Translations under genes and position numbers: made by a program
NCBI GenBank assembly: GCA_003116975.1
Contig: BGKB01000122.1
Location: forward strand, 1-64,000
Length of the DNA stretch: 64,000 nucleotides
From: Aurantiochytrium sp. KH105
Taxonomy: Eukaryota > Sar > Bigyra > Thraustochytrida > Thraustochytriidae
Reading direction: 5' to 3'
Shown: in pieces, positions 19,689 through 29,749 of the stretch
How positions within the stretch are numbered: position 1 is the stretch's first letter
How the letters are laid out: the number at the start of each line of letters is the position of its first letter
Notes under the pieces: model-generated
Database searches by the model: none
What the model saw: the letters and a program-made list of their open reading frames with translations, nothing else
Told to the model about the DNA's origin: nothing

Positions 19689-20727
19689 CAAGTTGTCCAT
19701 CTGCCTATTCTTTCGTCTATCTCTTTGTCTGTCCAAATTGAGGGGAAGACCGTGTGTCGAAGGATGAATGAATGAATGATCGAACTAACCTGACAAACGG
19801 ATGATCGCGACCATGTAAAATGATAAACAGGTGACCGCTATCGCGACCACCCATGAGAACCCCAACATGGTCCTGAGCGCCAGCCGCGACAAGACCGTCA
19901 TCGTGTGGGCCCTCACCCACAACGAGCAGATGGGCTTCGCCCGCCGCGCCCTCACCGGCCACCACCACTTTGTTGAGGATGTCGTCATCTCCAGCGACGG
20001 CCAGTTCTGCCTCTCCGGCTCCTGGGACGGTACCCTCCGTCTCTGGGATATCAACACCGGCGCCACCACCCGCCGCTTTGTTGGCCACAAGAAGGACGTT
20101 CTCTCGGTTGCCTTCAGCCTTGACAACCGCCAGATCGTGAGCGCTTCCCGCGACCGCACCATCAAGCTCTGGAACACCCTCGGTGAGTGCAAGTACACCA
20201 TCACCGAGGACCAGCACACCGAGTGGATCTCGTGCGTGCGCTTCTCGCCCCTCCACACCAACCCTCTCATCGTCTCTGCCGGCTGGGATGGCATCGTCAA
20301 GGTCTGGAACCTCTCCAACTGCCGCCTCAAGGCCAACCTCATCGGTCACACTGGCTACCTCAACAGCGTCACCGTCTCCCCTGACGGCTCCCTCTGCGCC
20401 TCGGGCGGCAAGGACGGCAAGGCCATGCTTTGGGACCTCACCGAGGCCAAGCTCCTCTACCAGCTCGACGCCAACGAGATCATCCACAGCCTCGTCTTCA
20501 GCCCCAACCGCTACTGGCTCTGCGCCGCCACCCAGTCTGGCGTCAAGATCTGGGACCTCGAGTCCAAGGTCGTCGTTGCCGACATCCGCCTCGACGAGGA
20601 CGACGAGGAGGTCCACGGCGACAAGTACCAGCCCCCCTTCTGCACCAGCCTCTGCTGGTCCTCGGACGGCAGCACCCTCTTTGTCGGCTCCTCGGACAAC
20701 CTCATCCGCGTTTACGTCGTCGGATAA
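19472..20727 (+). CDS. RACK1: RACK1, WD40 ribosomal scaffold protein
   Basis: Exon 1 (19472-19522) encodes [17 protein letters not shown] and ends at a GTACGTGA donor; exon 2 (19831-20727) starts after ATAAACAG, phase 0. The join gives 315 residues, the usual RACK1 length. Seven WD40 blades are visible, including [50 protein letters not shown] and [13 protein letters not shown], and [10 protein letters not shown] closes the propeller. RACK1 sits on the 40S head and links ribosomes to kinase signalling. The 308-nt intron holds (CCAG)n and (GAAT)n arrays. Exon 2 is extremely C-ending in codon use, a sign of high expression. Very high confidence apart from the exact upstream UTR. Confidence 0.97.
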
Positions 20728-21189
20728 GTGCTTGCTCAATCCCAACTATATTCCAATTTTGGTTCGCTGAATCGCTGTTGTTTACTTTCACCTTGGCTTG
20801 TACTTGATTTTCCTTCTCTCGTTTGCACCATAATGCAAAAGGTTTTCTTGTTTGCTGAGACTTGAACGGCAAGAGGATCTTCTTCCGGATGTGAGAGAGA
20901 TCCCAATCGATGTCAAAGGTTGAGTTGATGGATGCCATGGACGATACTTTCTATTATCGGATCGATCAATCTCACTCCGTTTCCGAAGTAATGGTTGCAC
21001 AGCATACGGCACAGCAACTTGATTATAGAGAGTCAGAACGCATTGATTTTTTGCATTTCAAAATGTTTTATATTCCAAAAAGAGTCTCCACCATACACTC
21101 CTTTGGTTACCGTGCTTGATTATGCTTGCGGTCGAAACCGCAATGACACGAATCGCTTTACATGTAGCAACCAAACGAGCGAGCGAGCG

Positions 21190-21227
<38 letters not shown>

Positions 21228-21311
21228 ATATATTGGTCCAAAGGCTTTCCTCCAACAAAGAAGGAGGAGGAGAAGAGAAAGACGAAGACGAAGAGGAAAA
21301 GGAAGAATGGG
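20728..21311. other. convergent intergenic region with (GCAA)n array
   Basis: Between the 3' ends of RACK1 (+) and the PP28-like gene (-). A (GAGC)n/(AAGC)n array lies at about 21177-21225. This is one of few arrays here that is not upstream of a start codon. No gene supported. Confidence 0.5.
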
Positions 21312-22022
21312 TCATCGCTTTTTCCCCTTCTTCTTCTTACTCTTTTGTCCACCTCCGGCCGCTTTCGCGCGCGCTTTCGCCTCGAGCTCAGCAGCACGCT
21401 CAGCAGCTGCAACGCGCAACTTTTCCTTTTTAGCAGCTTCGCGCTCGCGACGACGTTGATTGCGCTCGCGCTCCGCGCGAATTTCTTCGAGCCGCTCGAG
21501 GTCGGCGGCGCTTTCGATCGTCTGACCGCTCGCAATGAGCATTTCTTCTTCGCGCTCCGCGGCAAGCAACTTAGCAGCGGCCTCAGCCTCGCGCGCGGCT
21601 TGCTGCTCCGGTGTCTCTTGGACATAATTTGGGTTATCAATCTCCACAAGATCTTGAACAGCAAGGCTCTTTTCCTTGGTGAAGACGGCAGTTTGTGGCG
21701 TCACGCGCATCTCTTCCACGCCAACGCTCACTTCATCGACAGAAGTCTGAGAAATCGGGGCTCCTGGCGCGGCCTCAGTACCGTCTGCAGGCCCGCTCGG
21801 CGTGTTCGACGAGGCCATGACGTCGCTCCCGGGTTCCTTGGGCTGCTCGTTCTCCGCGCCCTTGTCGTCGTTCTTTACCACATTGTCCTCAGCTCCCTTG
21901 TCCTCCTCATCGCTGGACCCAAAGTCGAGGTCAAGGTCTGAGTTGTAGCCGGCCCCATTCTCCTTTGTCCCCTCCGCTTGCGCATCCTGTGCGCGCAGCA
22001 GCGCGCCGTCTGCGCCTTCCAT
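21312..22022 (-). CDS. PP28/PDAP1-type casein kinase substrate phosphoprotein
   Basis: 236 residues from ATG 22022; the frame is open upstream but with unlikely sequence. The N-terminal half is acidic (LDLDFGSSDEEDKG) and disordered. The C-terminal half carries the PP28 signature: AVQDLVEIDNPNYVQ, then an EEEMLIASGQTIESAADLER segment followed by LEEIRAERERNQRRRERE. This parallels the ENPN, GKTEQAxxDLxRLxxIRxxRE pattern of PDAP1 (HASPP28). A basic KSKKKKGKKR tail closes it. The family is phosphorylated by CK2 and is RNA/ribosome-associated in some species; function here is inferred. It is divergent from the CFAP97-like gene, sharing a 605-bp upstream region. Confidence 0.8.
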   Translation of the reverse strand: MEGADGALLRAQDAQAEGTKENGAGYNSDLDLDFGSSDEEDKGAEDNVVKNDDKGAENEQPKEPGSDVMASSNTPSGPADGTEAAPGAPISQTSVDEVSVGVEEMRVTPQTAVFTKEKSLAVQDLVEIDNPNYVQETPEQQAAREAEAAAKLLAAEREEEMLIASGQTIESAADLERLEEIRAERERNQRRREREAAKKEKLRVAAAERAAELEAKARAKAAGGGQKSKKKKGKKR

Positions 22023-22627
22023 CGCTCCAGACGCTGACCAACTACAAAAGTTGGCGCTTTGTTTGCCCACCACTGTCTGTCTGTCAGTCGGTCTGTCACG
22101 TCCCCTTATGAAAAACTGAGTTGCGCACACACACTGCTCTGTTGCACATCTGTAGGGGTGGTGGCGGGGCGGGAACGTCGTCATGAGAACTTAGAACCGG
22201 GCCTCGCGCGGATCTCCACGAGTCCGCGCAGGACCGACCCAGAGGCGCGAAGCGCTCGCAAGGTGCGCGCGAGGCCGGCCAAGCCAGCCGGCAGACAAAG
22301 ACCGTAGGTACGCGAGGAAAGGAAAAGAGGGAGGTAGTGGGAGGGCGCAATATTCGTCCGACGAAGGTAAAGGGATCAAAGACCTCGTGCAGTATCGGTT
22401 TGCTGGCGAGAGAAAAGTCCAGCGACGACGACGACGACGACGACGACGACCGATAAACGAACACCGGGTGATACAGAGAGTGACACGCAGCTAGGAGAAG
22501 GCGCGAACAGACGCAGCGCCGCGTACGGGTACGGGACTCGCAGCGGAAAGCAGTGTGCACATCCATCGTTTGTCTGCCGCGCGGCACATTGCCAGACGCC
22601 GGCAAAAAAGGCGTGCGATTCGTATTC
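22023..22627. promoter_or_regulatory. divergent upstream region, PP28-like (-) and CFAP97-like (+)
   Basis: GC-rich with a (GAC)n run of about ten units at 22420-22449. No coding region is supported; minus-strand ORFs here are compositional. Confidence 0.45.
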
Positions 22628-23989
22628 ATGGCCGCCGATGCAAGGTTAGCCGAGATCCCGGCTGTACTTGATGCGCTCGAGGCAGGAGCAGCAGCACGAG
22701 GAGGAGGACGAGGAGGAAAACGGGCCAAAACTGCGAATGGAAATCGCGCTCAGAGACGCTCGAGAACAGCAGCAGCTGGCGAACAGCGCAAATGGTGCTT
22801 GCCAGATCTGGAACTTGGAATCAAGGCAAGCTACACCACCAAACAATGGCGGCAGCGCGAGCGACATATGCACAAGCGCGCATTGAGCTCGATGCGCTCT
22901 GCTGTGGCTCAGTCGGTAGAAGAGCATATGGTTATGATGAGACGCCAAGAGGAGATTCATGCCCTCGGCACCAACAACAAAGCGCACGCTATCGAGCTGC
23001 AGTTGGCAAAGCTTAGACGCGAGAATGAGGACTTGGCGCATCGTCTCGCCAAGGTGCAGCAGACGGAAACAGAAATCACAGCCACAAATATTCCTAGTCG
23101 ACGCTCGCATGTTAAGGCAAGCCGGGATCGCAAACGCTTCCTTGACACGGCGCGTCGCGCTGCACAAGCGAGGCTTGAACGTGAAAATGCGCAAATCTTG
23201 TCACGCCTCGTCACGGCGCGGCCCTCGGTCAAACCGCGCCGCGAGCTTCTGAACGAGTACAAGCATCACAAGAAAGTCAGTCGAAATATGTGTCGCCTCG
23301 CGGTGCCGCCCGATGCCATGGGCCGGCCTCCGCGCGGTGCGCTGCGACGTGGCCCACTCCCATCGCTTGGAAAAAATGAATCTGCTCCTGAGCTCGCGGG
23401 CACGGCATGCGACCAAGACGATCGCCCGGGGATCGAGGGTTGTGATTCAAGCTGGCAGCATCGACTGGGTTCCAGCCACGACCCGTTGCGAAGACCGCTC
23501 TCAAGGTCGACAGAGTCCACTTATCAAAGGGCCTGTACACCTGGTGTCGACGAGGTGCATGCCATGGGAGGCGCACCTCGACCCATGTCCAAGGAGGAAC
23601 ATCGGGCGCAGCACGCACAGGATCGTGCTGATTGGTCAACCATTCGCTCTAACGAAGACCGCGGCCAGCTTTGTCACCAGCTCGTGCGCATTCCTCACGT
23701 ACGTCCTGGCCAGCAGCCTACGTTGCTCGAGGCTCTACTCATTGGCTTCAAACACCCAAAGGAAGCTGATCAGCTGCTCTTTGAGGTCACGGCTGGACCT
23801 GTGACACGCTACGCCAAAGTTTCGTATGAAGCCATGCGACTTGCTCTTGAAGATGCTGCTGTGCACGACCAGCGTGTCGTGCAGCGCGGCGTCACGCTTG
23901 CCGAGGCAGCAGCTGCACATTTGCGGTTTTTTGGCGACGGTGCGACGCTTATGCTCATTTGGCAACAGCAAGGACACGTACTTCAGTAG
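22628..23989 (+). CDS. CFAP97/Hemingway-domain-like protein
   Basis: 453 residues from ATG 22628; the frame is open further upstream. After a basic Gly/Arg-rich start and a helical region (IELQLAKLRRENEDLAHRLA), residues about 165-215 read RKRFLDTARRAAQARLEREN, then AQILSRLVTARPSVKPRREL and LLNEYKHHKKVSRNM. This fits the short CFAP97/KIAA1430 domain (E-N-x-x-I/L-x-x-R-L pattern followed by Y-x-x-H/N-x-x-Y/V). CFAP97 proteins act in axoneme construction, which fits a lineage with flagellate zoospores. The C-terminal 200 residues include a stretch of about 70 residues with low similarity to anything I know. Domain assignment is moderate. Confidence 0.6.
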   Translation: MAADARLAEIPAVLDALEAGAAARGGGRGGKRAKTANGNRAQRRSRTAAAGEQRKWCLPDLELGIKASYTTKQWRQRERHMHKRALSSMRSAVAQSVEEHMVMMRRQEEIHALGTNNKAHAIELQLAKLRRENEDLAHRLAKVQQTETEITATNIPSRRSHVKASRDRKRFLDTARRAAQARLERENAQILSRLVTARPSVKPRRELLNEYKHHKKVSRNMCRLAVPPDAMGRPPRGALRRGPLPSLGKNESAPELAGTACDQDDRPGIEGCDSSWQHRLGSSHDPLRRPLSRSTESTYQRACTPGVDEVHAMGGAPRPMSKEEHRAQHAQDRADWSTIRSNEDRGQLCHQLVRIPHVRPGQQPTLLEALLIGFKHPKEADQLLFEVTAGPVTRYAKVSYEAMRLALEDAAVHDQRVVQRGVTLAEAAAAHLRFFGDGATLMLIWQQQGHVLQ

Positions 23990-24203
23990 CAAGTCATTCT
24001 CGCGCGCCGTAAGATGCCCACAGCAGCAAGAATAATCCAACATGGCCAAGCAATACCAACATTAAGACTCCTTCTAAGCGCTCTCGGCGCCGGGTTGTGC
24101 AGAAAGCGATGAAGTTATTTGTTTTTACCTTGCCGTCTCCATCACAAAATTACGAAGAGACAGAGAGCAAGAGCGAGAGCACACGCGAAAACGCTTCCTC
24201 TCA
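23990..24203. other. 3' flank before the satellite
   Basis: Unremarkable sequence leading into the tandem repeat; no gene supported. Confidence 0.4.
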
Positions 24204-24690
24204 AGATGTGCAATCGGAAGGGTATCTATTCTGTCATTGCGAGGCTTCAGGCTTGGTCACACAACAAAAAGTCGAGATTGTCATCGCGACAGTACCAAGA
24301 ATGCTCCATGTCGAGCCGCGGTCGATTATTGACCGCGGTCAAATGATTGACAAGACAAAGTCCTTGTCTCTTGGCAGAATGGGAAATCGAACAAGTATCT
24401 GTTCTGTTATTGCGAGGCTTCAGGCTTGGTCACACAACAAAAAGTCGAGATTATCTTTGCGACAGTACCAAGAATGATTCATGTCGAGTCGCGGTCGATT
24501 ATTGACCGCGGTCAAATGATTGAAAAGACAAAGTCCTTGTCTCTTGGCAGAATGGGAAATCGTACGAGCATCTGTTCTGTCATTGCGAGGCTTCAAGCTT
24601 GGTCACACAACAAAAAGTCGAAATTTCCATCGCGACCATACGGACAATGCACTTCGTCGAGCCGTGGTCGAGTGATTTTGACAGGAGAAA
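24204..24690. repeat. 173-bp tandem satellite, about 2.8 copies
   Basis: The marker CTGT(C/T)ATTGCGAGGCTTCA starts at 24231, 24404 and 24577, exactly 173 bp apart each time. Copies 1 and 2 share most of the unit (TTGGTCACACAACAAAAAGT, then GCGGTCGATTATTGACCGC); copy 3 is more diverged and fades near 24690. Each full unit holds an inverted pair GCGGTC...GACCGC. Because 173 is not a multiple of three, the short ORFs crossing the array change frame each unit and are unlikely to be coding. Confidence 0.92.
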
Positions 24691-24947
24691 GGCCTCGCCT
24701 TTTGGCAAGTCGAAAAGACGTGCAATTTTAAGCCCCACAGCCGGCCAATTCTCCTTGAGCTCCCATCCCCTTCACACACGCACACAAGAGAAACTCTAGA
24801 CAGACGCTCGCTCACATGAGCTTGGGAGGGACAAGAATGTCATTGACTTAGTGTTCTGATGCAAATGATTTCTCTCTTTTACAGGACGGAGAAGAGCGCT
24901 AAACGCAGAGATTATTGTGCGCACAGCTGGTCGAGGGCAAAAGCATT
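24691..24947. other. 3' flank of the cox1-C gene
   Basis: Sequence downstream (on the minus strand) of the stop at 24948. Nothing recognised. Confidence 0.4.
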
Positions 24948-25367
24948 CTAGTGGTGGCCCTCCTCGCCCTCGGGCCACTCCACGATGATGGGGGGCTCCT
25001 CGAAGGCATGGAGAGGAGGGGGGCTGCTAAGAACCCACTCGAGGGAGAAGGCAATGTTGTCCACAATAAGGGCACCCTTGTCGGTGTACTCCTTGGGGGG
25101 CTCGACGTAGTCCTTGTCGGTGGGGATGTCGTACACACTGAGGCTACGAACGGCGGTCGGCGCGAGCGCGCGCTGGACCTGTGGTGCGCGGAGGGCGCCT
25201 GTCCGGTATAATTTTTTGGGAGTATGGGTTTGCGGATCGCAAAGTGCCAAGATTATGTAAATGTCAGTCATGATTTCTCCGAGAGCGCCACATTGCAAAA
25301 TCCCTCAGAAGAGACACATCAAGAAGAATCACTTACCCACGGCGCTCCGGCGAACAGCAGAGAGCAT
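24948..25367 (-). CDS. cox1-c: nucleus-encoded C-terminal segment of cytochrome c oxidase subunit 1
   Basis: Exon 1 is 25367-25337, intron 25336-25199 (GTAAGT donor, CCGGACAG acceptor, 138 nt), exon 2 25198-24948. Phase 1 matches on both sides and gives 93 residues. Residues 1-29 (MLSAVRRSAVGALRAP and on) are Arg/Ala-rich without acidic residues, a typical mitochondrial presequence. Residues 59-82 read IAFSLEWVLSSPPPLHAFEE and then PPII, which lines up with the extreme C-terminus of ordinary Cox1 (LEW-x3-CPPPYHTFEEP in animals). The small protein therefore seems to supply in trans the tail of the catalytic subunit of complex IV in the mitochondrial inner membrane. Split Cox1 with a nucleus-encoded C-terminal part has been described in some protists. 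It is too short to be a catalytic subunit, and I see no other family that fits. Confidence 0.82.
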
Positions 25368-26890
25368 CTTGGCGAAAGGGTAAAGGTTGACTGGACGTGA
25401 AATGAACCTAACAGTGCTTTTCTGTGCGTGGAAACAAGAAGGCGAACGGGTGCAAACGAGTGCCAATCAGCGTGAGTCAATCGTTGTTCCTTTTTCCCGG
25501 GCCTTCGTTTCGTCCGTCCACGCGGATCGATTCGCCCTCGCCGGCTTGCAAGCGCGAGCCTCCCTCTCTCCCTCCCTCCTCCTCCGTCCTCGCGACGCTG
25601 CGCGTGCTCCCGCGGCCCCCTCGCGCGTCCGCGCGGCGCCGGACGTTCTTGCTGCGGACGTTTTCGCCGGCTGCGTCCTGCCGCCGTCATCGCCATCTCG
25701 GAGGAGAGCGCGCGGCGCCGGCCGGCGCGCGAGCACCCCTCCGCGCCGCGCCCTCGCCGCGGCCTGCGCCTCCCGCGCCGCGCCCGCGCCCGCGCCCGCG
25801 CGCCCGCGCCGCCCGCGCCTCGCCGCCCGCGCGCGCTCGCGGCCACCTACCTGCGCGATGTCTGTCTGTCTGTCTGTCTGTCTCTGTCTGTCTCTGATTC
25901 CCTCGCGGCTGCAGCGGGCCGCGGCAGTGCCTCGCCACAGGGCTCTATCCCCGCGCGCACAGGGCCTATTCCCGCGCGCAAGTGCGCCTCCGCCCGCCGC
26001 AAGTGGACTTTGCGCACACCGCGGCGCGCCCGCACCGCCCGCGCTGCAGTGCAGCAGAAGTGACTTGCAGAGGGCAGAGCTGCGCACACTCGCAGTGCAT
26101 GCAAGTGGGCTATTGTGCAGCGCAGCGCGCTGCAAGGGAGGGAGAGAGAGAGAGACTCCGAGCAGGGACGCCGCGGCAACCCGAAGAGGTCGAGTCGAGG
26201 CCGGCACACCTTGCGGCGCTGCGGCTGGCACTGCGGCAGCTGCAGCAGCCGCAGCGCGACAGAGCAACGCGACGATGCACGATGGTAGCAGCGCCACGCC
26301 ACGATGGTATAGCAGCTGCAGCAGCCACCTGGCAGGCATCCTAGCAGGCAAAGCAGGCAGCCTAGCCTCCTTTCTAGGCTGGAGCTGCAGCATAGGAGTC
26401 ACTAAACGCCGCTAAGACCCCACCCGGGGGAAGAACGCCTCGGTGCTCGCAAGCAGCGTCCGTCCCGAGGAGAGAACGGAAAAAGAACGATGCAGCGAGA
26501 GGGTTGGGGATGAGGGATTCCGGCGCGGGAGAGCGCCGGGATACTTTGCCCTGGAACGGTGTGTACCATGGGCGGTGAATGCCGGACTAGGCCCCAGAAT
26601 GGGGCCAAATTATGTGCAGCCGCGGAAAGGAGAGAAAAGGGAAAAGAAGGGGAAAGGATCGGGTAGTTCTACGCGACTGATGAATCCCCCCTCTAGGCAA
26701 TTTTTGACTTCAAAACTTTTTACCTTTTTTTGAAGTTTTGCTATGATTACTATGGAGGGCCATCAAAATTTCGAAATATTGTGCTCAGTAGAACAACATA
26801 GCACGAAATTAGGGACACATACAATGTGTCTTTCTAGTGGACCTCACAGCTGGCCTGCATTTTCTCCCACAGACCTTACGAGGGTGCTCC
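25368..26890. other. long GC-rich upstream region, no gene seen
   Basis: 5' flank of cox1-c. It contains (GTCT)n at 25859-25893, GCCTATTCCCGCGCGCAAGT (25964-25982) and GCAAGTGGACTTTGCGC, CAG-rich patches, and a CAAAACTT...AAGTTTTG hairpin at about 26714-26738. Six-frame openness here is compositional: long ORFs exist on both strands and in several frames. 26400-26890 drops in GC and is unexplained. Confidence 0.45.
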
Positions 26891-26891
26891 A

Positions 26892-27524
26892 GTGGCACTC
26901 CTCTCAATTTCGTGTTACGCATGGGCAAAACTCCATGCGCAACATCCTCACATCTTAAGGTTTACCTCACAGCTTCCACTGGCAGAGAGGCCTTCTTCGT
27001 CCTTGGCGGTTGACCTTGGCTGGGGCGTGGCAGCAGCGGCAGTAGACAGGAAAAAACCAATCGCTGCAAGGAGACAGACATCACACGCCCCAAGCACGCA
27101 TCTACGTATGGTGGGCGCGCAATCAGCGCGCCCCGCAAGGGGGCCGCGCGCAGCCTCTGAAGACGAAGAAGGCGAAGAGCCGGCTTCCGACACGTGAGAC
27201 AGCTCACCACGTGATGGGGATGACGACGGCGATAACGATAGCGACAGCGAGGCTGACGTGCAAGAAGATGAAGTCACCTCCACGGGCAAGCGGCGCACAG
27301 TCAAGCTTCGCGACACAGAGAAGAATCGAGTGTCTGCTCTTTGCAAGGAAGTGTCGAGAATCAGCATGAAAGATGCTCAAGCAGCCTATGTTTCTTTCAA
27401 TTTTCGAGCGTGGATCTTCGAGCACCCGAGGCGGCTTTATCTGACTTGTGAGGAAGTATCCGCTCGCCCTTGCGCGATTTGGTGGTCATCCAAATTATTG
27501 AGTGAAGACCGCCATGCTGGCTGA
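26892..27524 (+). pseudogene. probable broken coding remnant
   Basis: Frame 0 reads an acidic stretch (SEDEEGEEPASDT) to a TGA at 27195, and continues in the same frame with SPRDGDDDGDNDSDSEADVQ followed by KRRTVKLRDTEKNRVSALCK and a helical segment to a stop at 27522. The similar composition on both sides of the TGA suggests a single in-frame nonsense change, or a short intron. No family recognised. An ambiguous base at 27594 shows that this part of the assembly is weak, so a sequence error is also possible. Confidence 0.3.
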
Positions 27525-28014
27525 GCCAGGGTCATTTTTTGGGCATCGGCCATGGCGTAGTCAAGATCATCTCGATCCCAGTCGATACTGTACNCCCATG
27601 GGCGGCAAGGTGTGCACGATGATGGTGTGCGATGCGAGGACCCCCTGCCTGTTCTGGAGACGGTGAGAAGAGTCAGGTGGCACGACGGAAGGCGAAGCCG
27701 AGGAGGCCACCTTGACAGAATCAGCAGCGTGCGGTCCGAAGAGGAGTCGTTGCTTTGCTTCAATCGCGGATGCAGGCTGCGATCGGGCGACAGTCGCGAC
27801 ACGTCTGGCGCAGACGGACGCGAGTGCAGCGGTGCGGCGAAAGAAGGCGTGCACTCGATTGCCAGGTCGCGTCGAGGAAAGAAAAGTCCCGACTGAGAGG
27901 ACACGCACCGACACGAGTTGCAACAGCCAGCTGCAGCAGCAGCTTGCTGTCGCAAGAAGAATAAAGAAAGTCAATCTTAGTGAAAACAGGATCTCAACTT
28001 GACTGGAAGCAAGC
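27525..28014. other. intergenic region with an ambiguous base
   Basis: Contains the only N in the window (27594, in GTACNCCCATGGG). ORFs on both strands overlap and none is convincing. It is presumably the promoter and leader of the gene at 28015. Confidence 0.4.
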
Positions 28015-29517
28015 ATGAAGCACGCGCTCGCGTGGACAGCTCACCGTCTCGGAGGTGGGACGCTTCTCTTGAGACTGCTGCTCTTTGAGCTCGTTTGGCT
28101 TCTCCCGCGTCAACCAGTGGCGTACTATATCTCCTTCTCCGTGCCGCGATTCATAGAGATTCGCATGCCAGCGCTGTATCCCTACATCGGTCCCTTTTTC
28201 GACGCTGACCTTACGCCAGCATTCTGGCTCGCCACCGTGCTAGTTCTCGTCGCGACTGGGGCAAGACTTTCTCCAAGGAGATCAAAAATGGACACGAAAC
28301 GCAAAAGTGCAAAAGCGTCAAAGCCATCACCATCATCTCGGTCGGAAGACGCCTTTCCCCTCTGGTATGTGTCACAGGGTCGCTTCATCACGCGCATGCT
28401 CACGCTCACACTCATCTTCACACCCATCGCTTGGGCTATACGTGTTGGCCTGTCTGCGCAAGCAGCTGCGCGCGTTCGTGCCGAGCTGCAGCGTGCCTTT
28501 CCGCAAGTCGCAAATGAGGACAAGGAAACATTTGCGCTGGAATCTCCCTTCTCGCTGCAAGCGCACGTGACCAATACCTTTGGCGGCTTCGAGCCCATCG
28601 AGCCAAATTTCACGCTACCTTTCAAACGCGTCGAGACCGAGCACGAGAGCATGTGCGGACCGGAAAGCTGGATGGTTTCGCTCCCTGGCGACACATATTT
28701 TGTCAGTAATCGCAGAGAAACTGAGCAAGGCAATCTCAAACTTGACGTGTACCACCCGCGCGCCCCGCATCGTTCCGGGAGGTCTCCAATCGTTCTGCAC
28801 GTGCATGGGGGCGGATGGCGCAAGGGCGACCGTTCCTTTATTCGCATCAACTATCATGGGGGCCTGCCCAAATTCCTTCTCGAAACAGGCTTCACGATTG
28901 TTTCGGTCTCGTACCGCCTCGCCTGCATGGGCATTGAACCCATGGACATGGTGGCGGACATCAAGGATGCCATTGAATACGTGCAACGTAACGCAGCTCT
29001 CTGGGGCGCCAATCCGGATGCAATCATCCCGCTTGGCACCTCTGCCGGGGGCCACCTTGTGCTGCTTGCCGCACTACGCAACAACATGCGAGCCGTGCGA
29101 GGAGTCGTTTCCCTTTATGGCGTTGCAGAACTGCGCAAAGACGACTTACTGTCGCGTCTGCCCTTGGGCTGGGCGGGACTGCACGCCCAGTTCTTTGTAG
29201 AAGCCACACGTCACGTCTGCCACGTGCATACTTTCGACTCGGAAGATGAGTGCTTTCGCGAGATCTCTCCGTTGGCCCATGTGCATGCCAAGGCGCCGCC
29301 TGTGCTGATGATTCACGCTGTCTCCGATCCGCTCGTTCTTATTGAGCAAGCACGTTGGCTCAACGCCTCGCTTGGTGCTGCGGGGGTTCCTGCAGCACTT
29401 GTTGAGGTAGTGGGATCCCATGACTGCGACGCGCATGTCTCTTCTCTTTGTGCGCAGACCACACTTTACGCCTTTGAGCGTTTTGCAAAGGCTGTCTTGC
29501 CTGCTCATGCGGTCTAA
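28015..29517 (+). CDS. membrane-anchored alpha/beta hydrolase (carboxylesterase type)
   Basis: 500 residues, intronless. The N-terminal 150 residues contain hydrophobic segments at about 18-45, 63-83 and 123-145 that should anchor it in a membrane. The catalytic half has the oxyanion loop HVHGGGWRKGD (about 263-273), the nucleophile elbow GTSAGGH with Ser343, an acid candidate Asp437 in VSDPLV and the histidine His469 in GSHDCD, so the Ser-Asp-His triad is complete. The HGGGW plus GTSAGG pairing is that of the esterase/lipase (HSL/BD-FAE, prenylcysteine methylesterase-like) group. An ICME-like or lipid-esterase activity at an endomembrane is plausible, but the substrate cannot be read from sequence. 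Confidence 0.82.
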   Translation: MKHALAWTAHRLGGGTLLLRLLLFELVWLLPRQPVAYYISFSVPRFIEIRMPALYPYIGPFFDADLTPAFWLATVLVLVATGARLSPRRSKMDTKRKSAKASKPSPSSRSEDAFPLWYVSQGRFITRMLTLTLIFTPIAWAIRVGLSAQAAARVRAELQRAFPQVANEDKETFALESPFSLQAHVTNTFGGFEPIEPNFTLPFKRVETEHESMCGPESWMVSLPGDTYFVSNRRETEQGNLKLDVYHPRAPHRSGRSPIVLHVHGGGWRKGDRSFIRINYHGGLPKFLLETGFTIVSVSYRLACMGIEPMDMVADIKDAIEYVQRNAALWGANPDAIIPLGTSAGGHLVLLAALRNNMRAVRGVVSLYGVAELRKDDLLSRLPLGWAGLHAQFFVEATRHVCHVHTFDSEDECFREISPLAHVHAKAPPVLMIHAVSDPLVLIEQARWLNASLGAAGVPAALVEVVGSHDCDAHVSSLCAQTTLYAFERFAKAVLPAHAV

Positions 29518-29749
29518 TTGCTGATTGCTGACTGTGGTCCCTTTAGAAGTGAACACCATCCTTTCTCTTTCTGTCGGTCTCTCCGTCTGCCGGGGCTTGC
29601 TCGTTTGTTTGCTTGTTTGGCAGCCATGCGCTTTTTGGGATTGCTTTGGCTTGTGAACCAAGTTCAACTTGTGAGCCTTTCCGCCAGCCAGACCTGTTTT
29701 CCTCAACTTGAAAAGATCAAAAGAAAGCAACGCTCGCGGCGCGTGGGAA

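Noticed and set aside
24097-24731. ORFs of 75-126 codons across the 173-bp satellite
   Set aside because: The repeat length is not a multiple of three, so each copy is read in a different frame; no conserved reading frame.
25387-26415. 342-codon plus-strand ORF and an overlapping 311-codon minus-strand ORF
   Set aside because: Both strands and several frames are open because of extreme GC content; composition is Ala/Arg/Pro with no domain, and the region is upstream of cox1-c.
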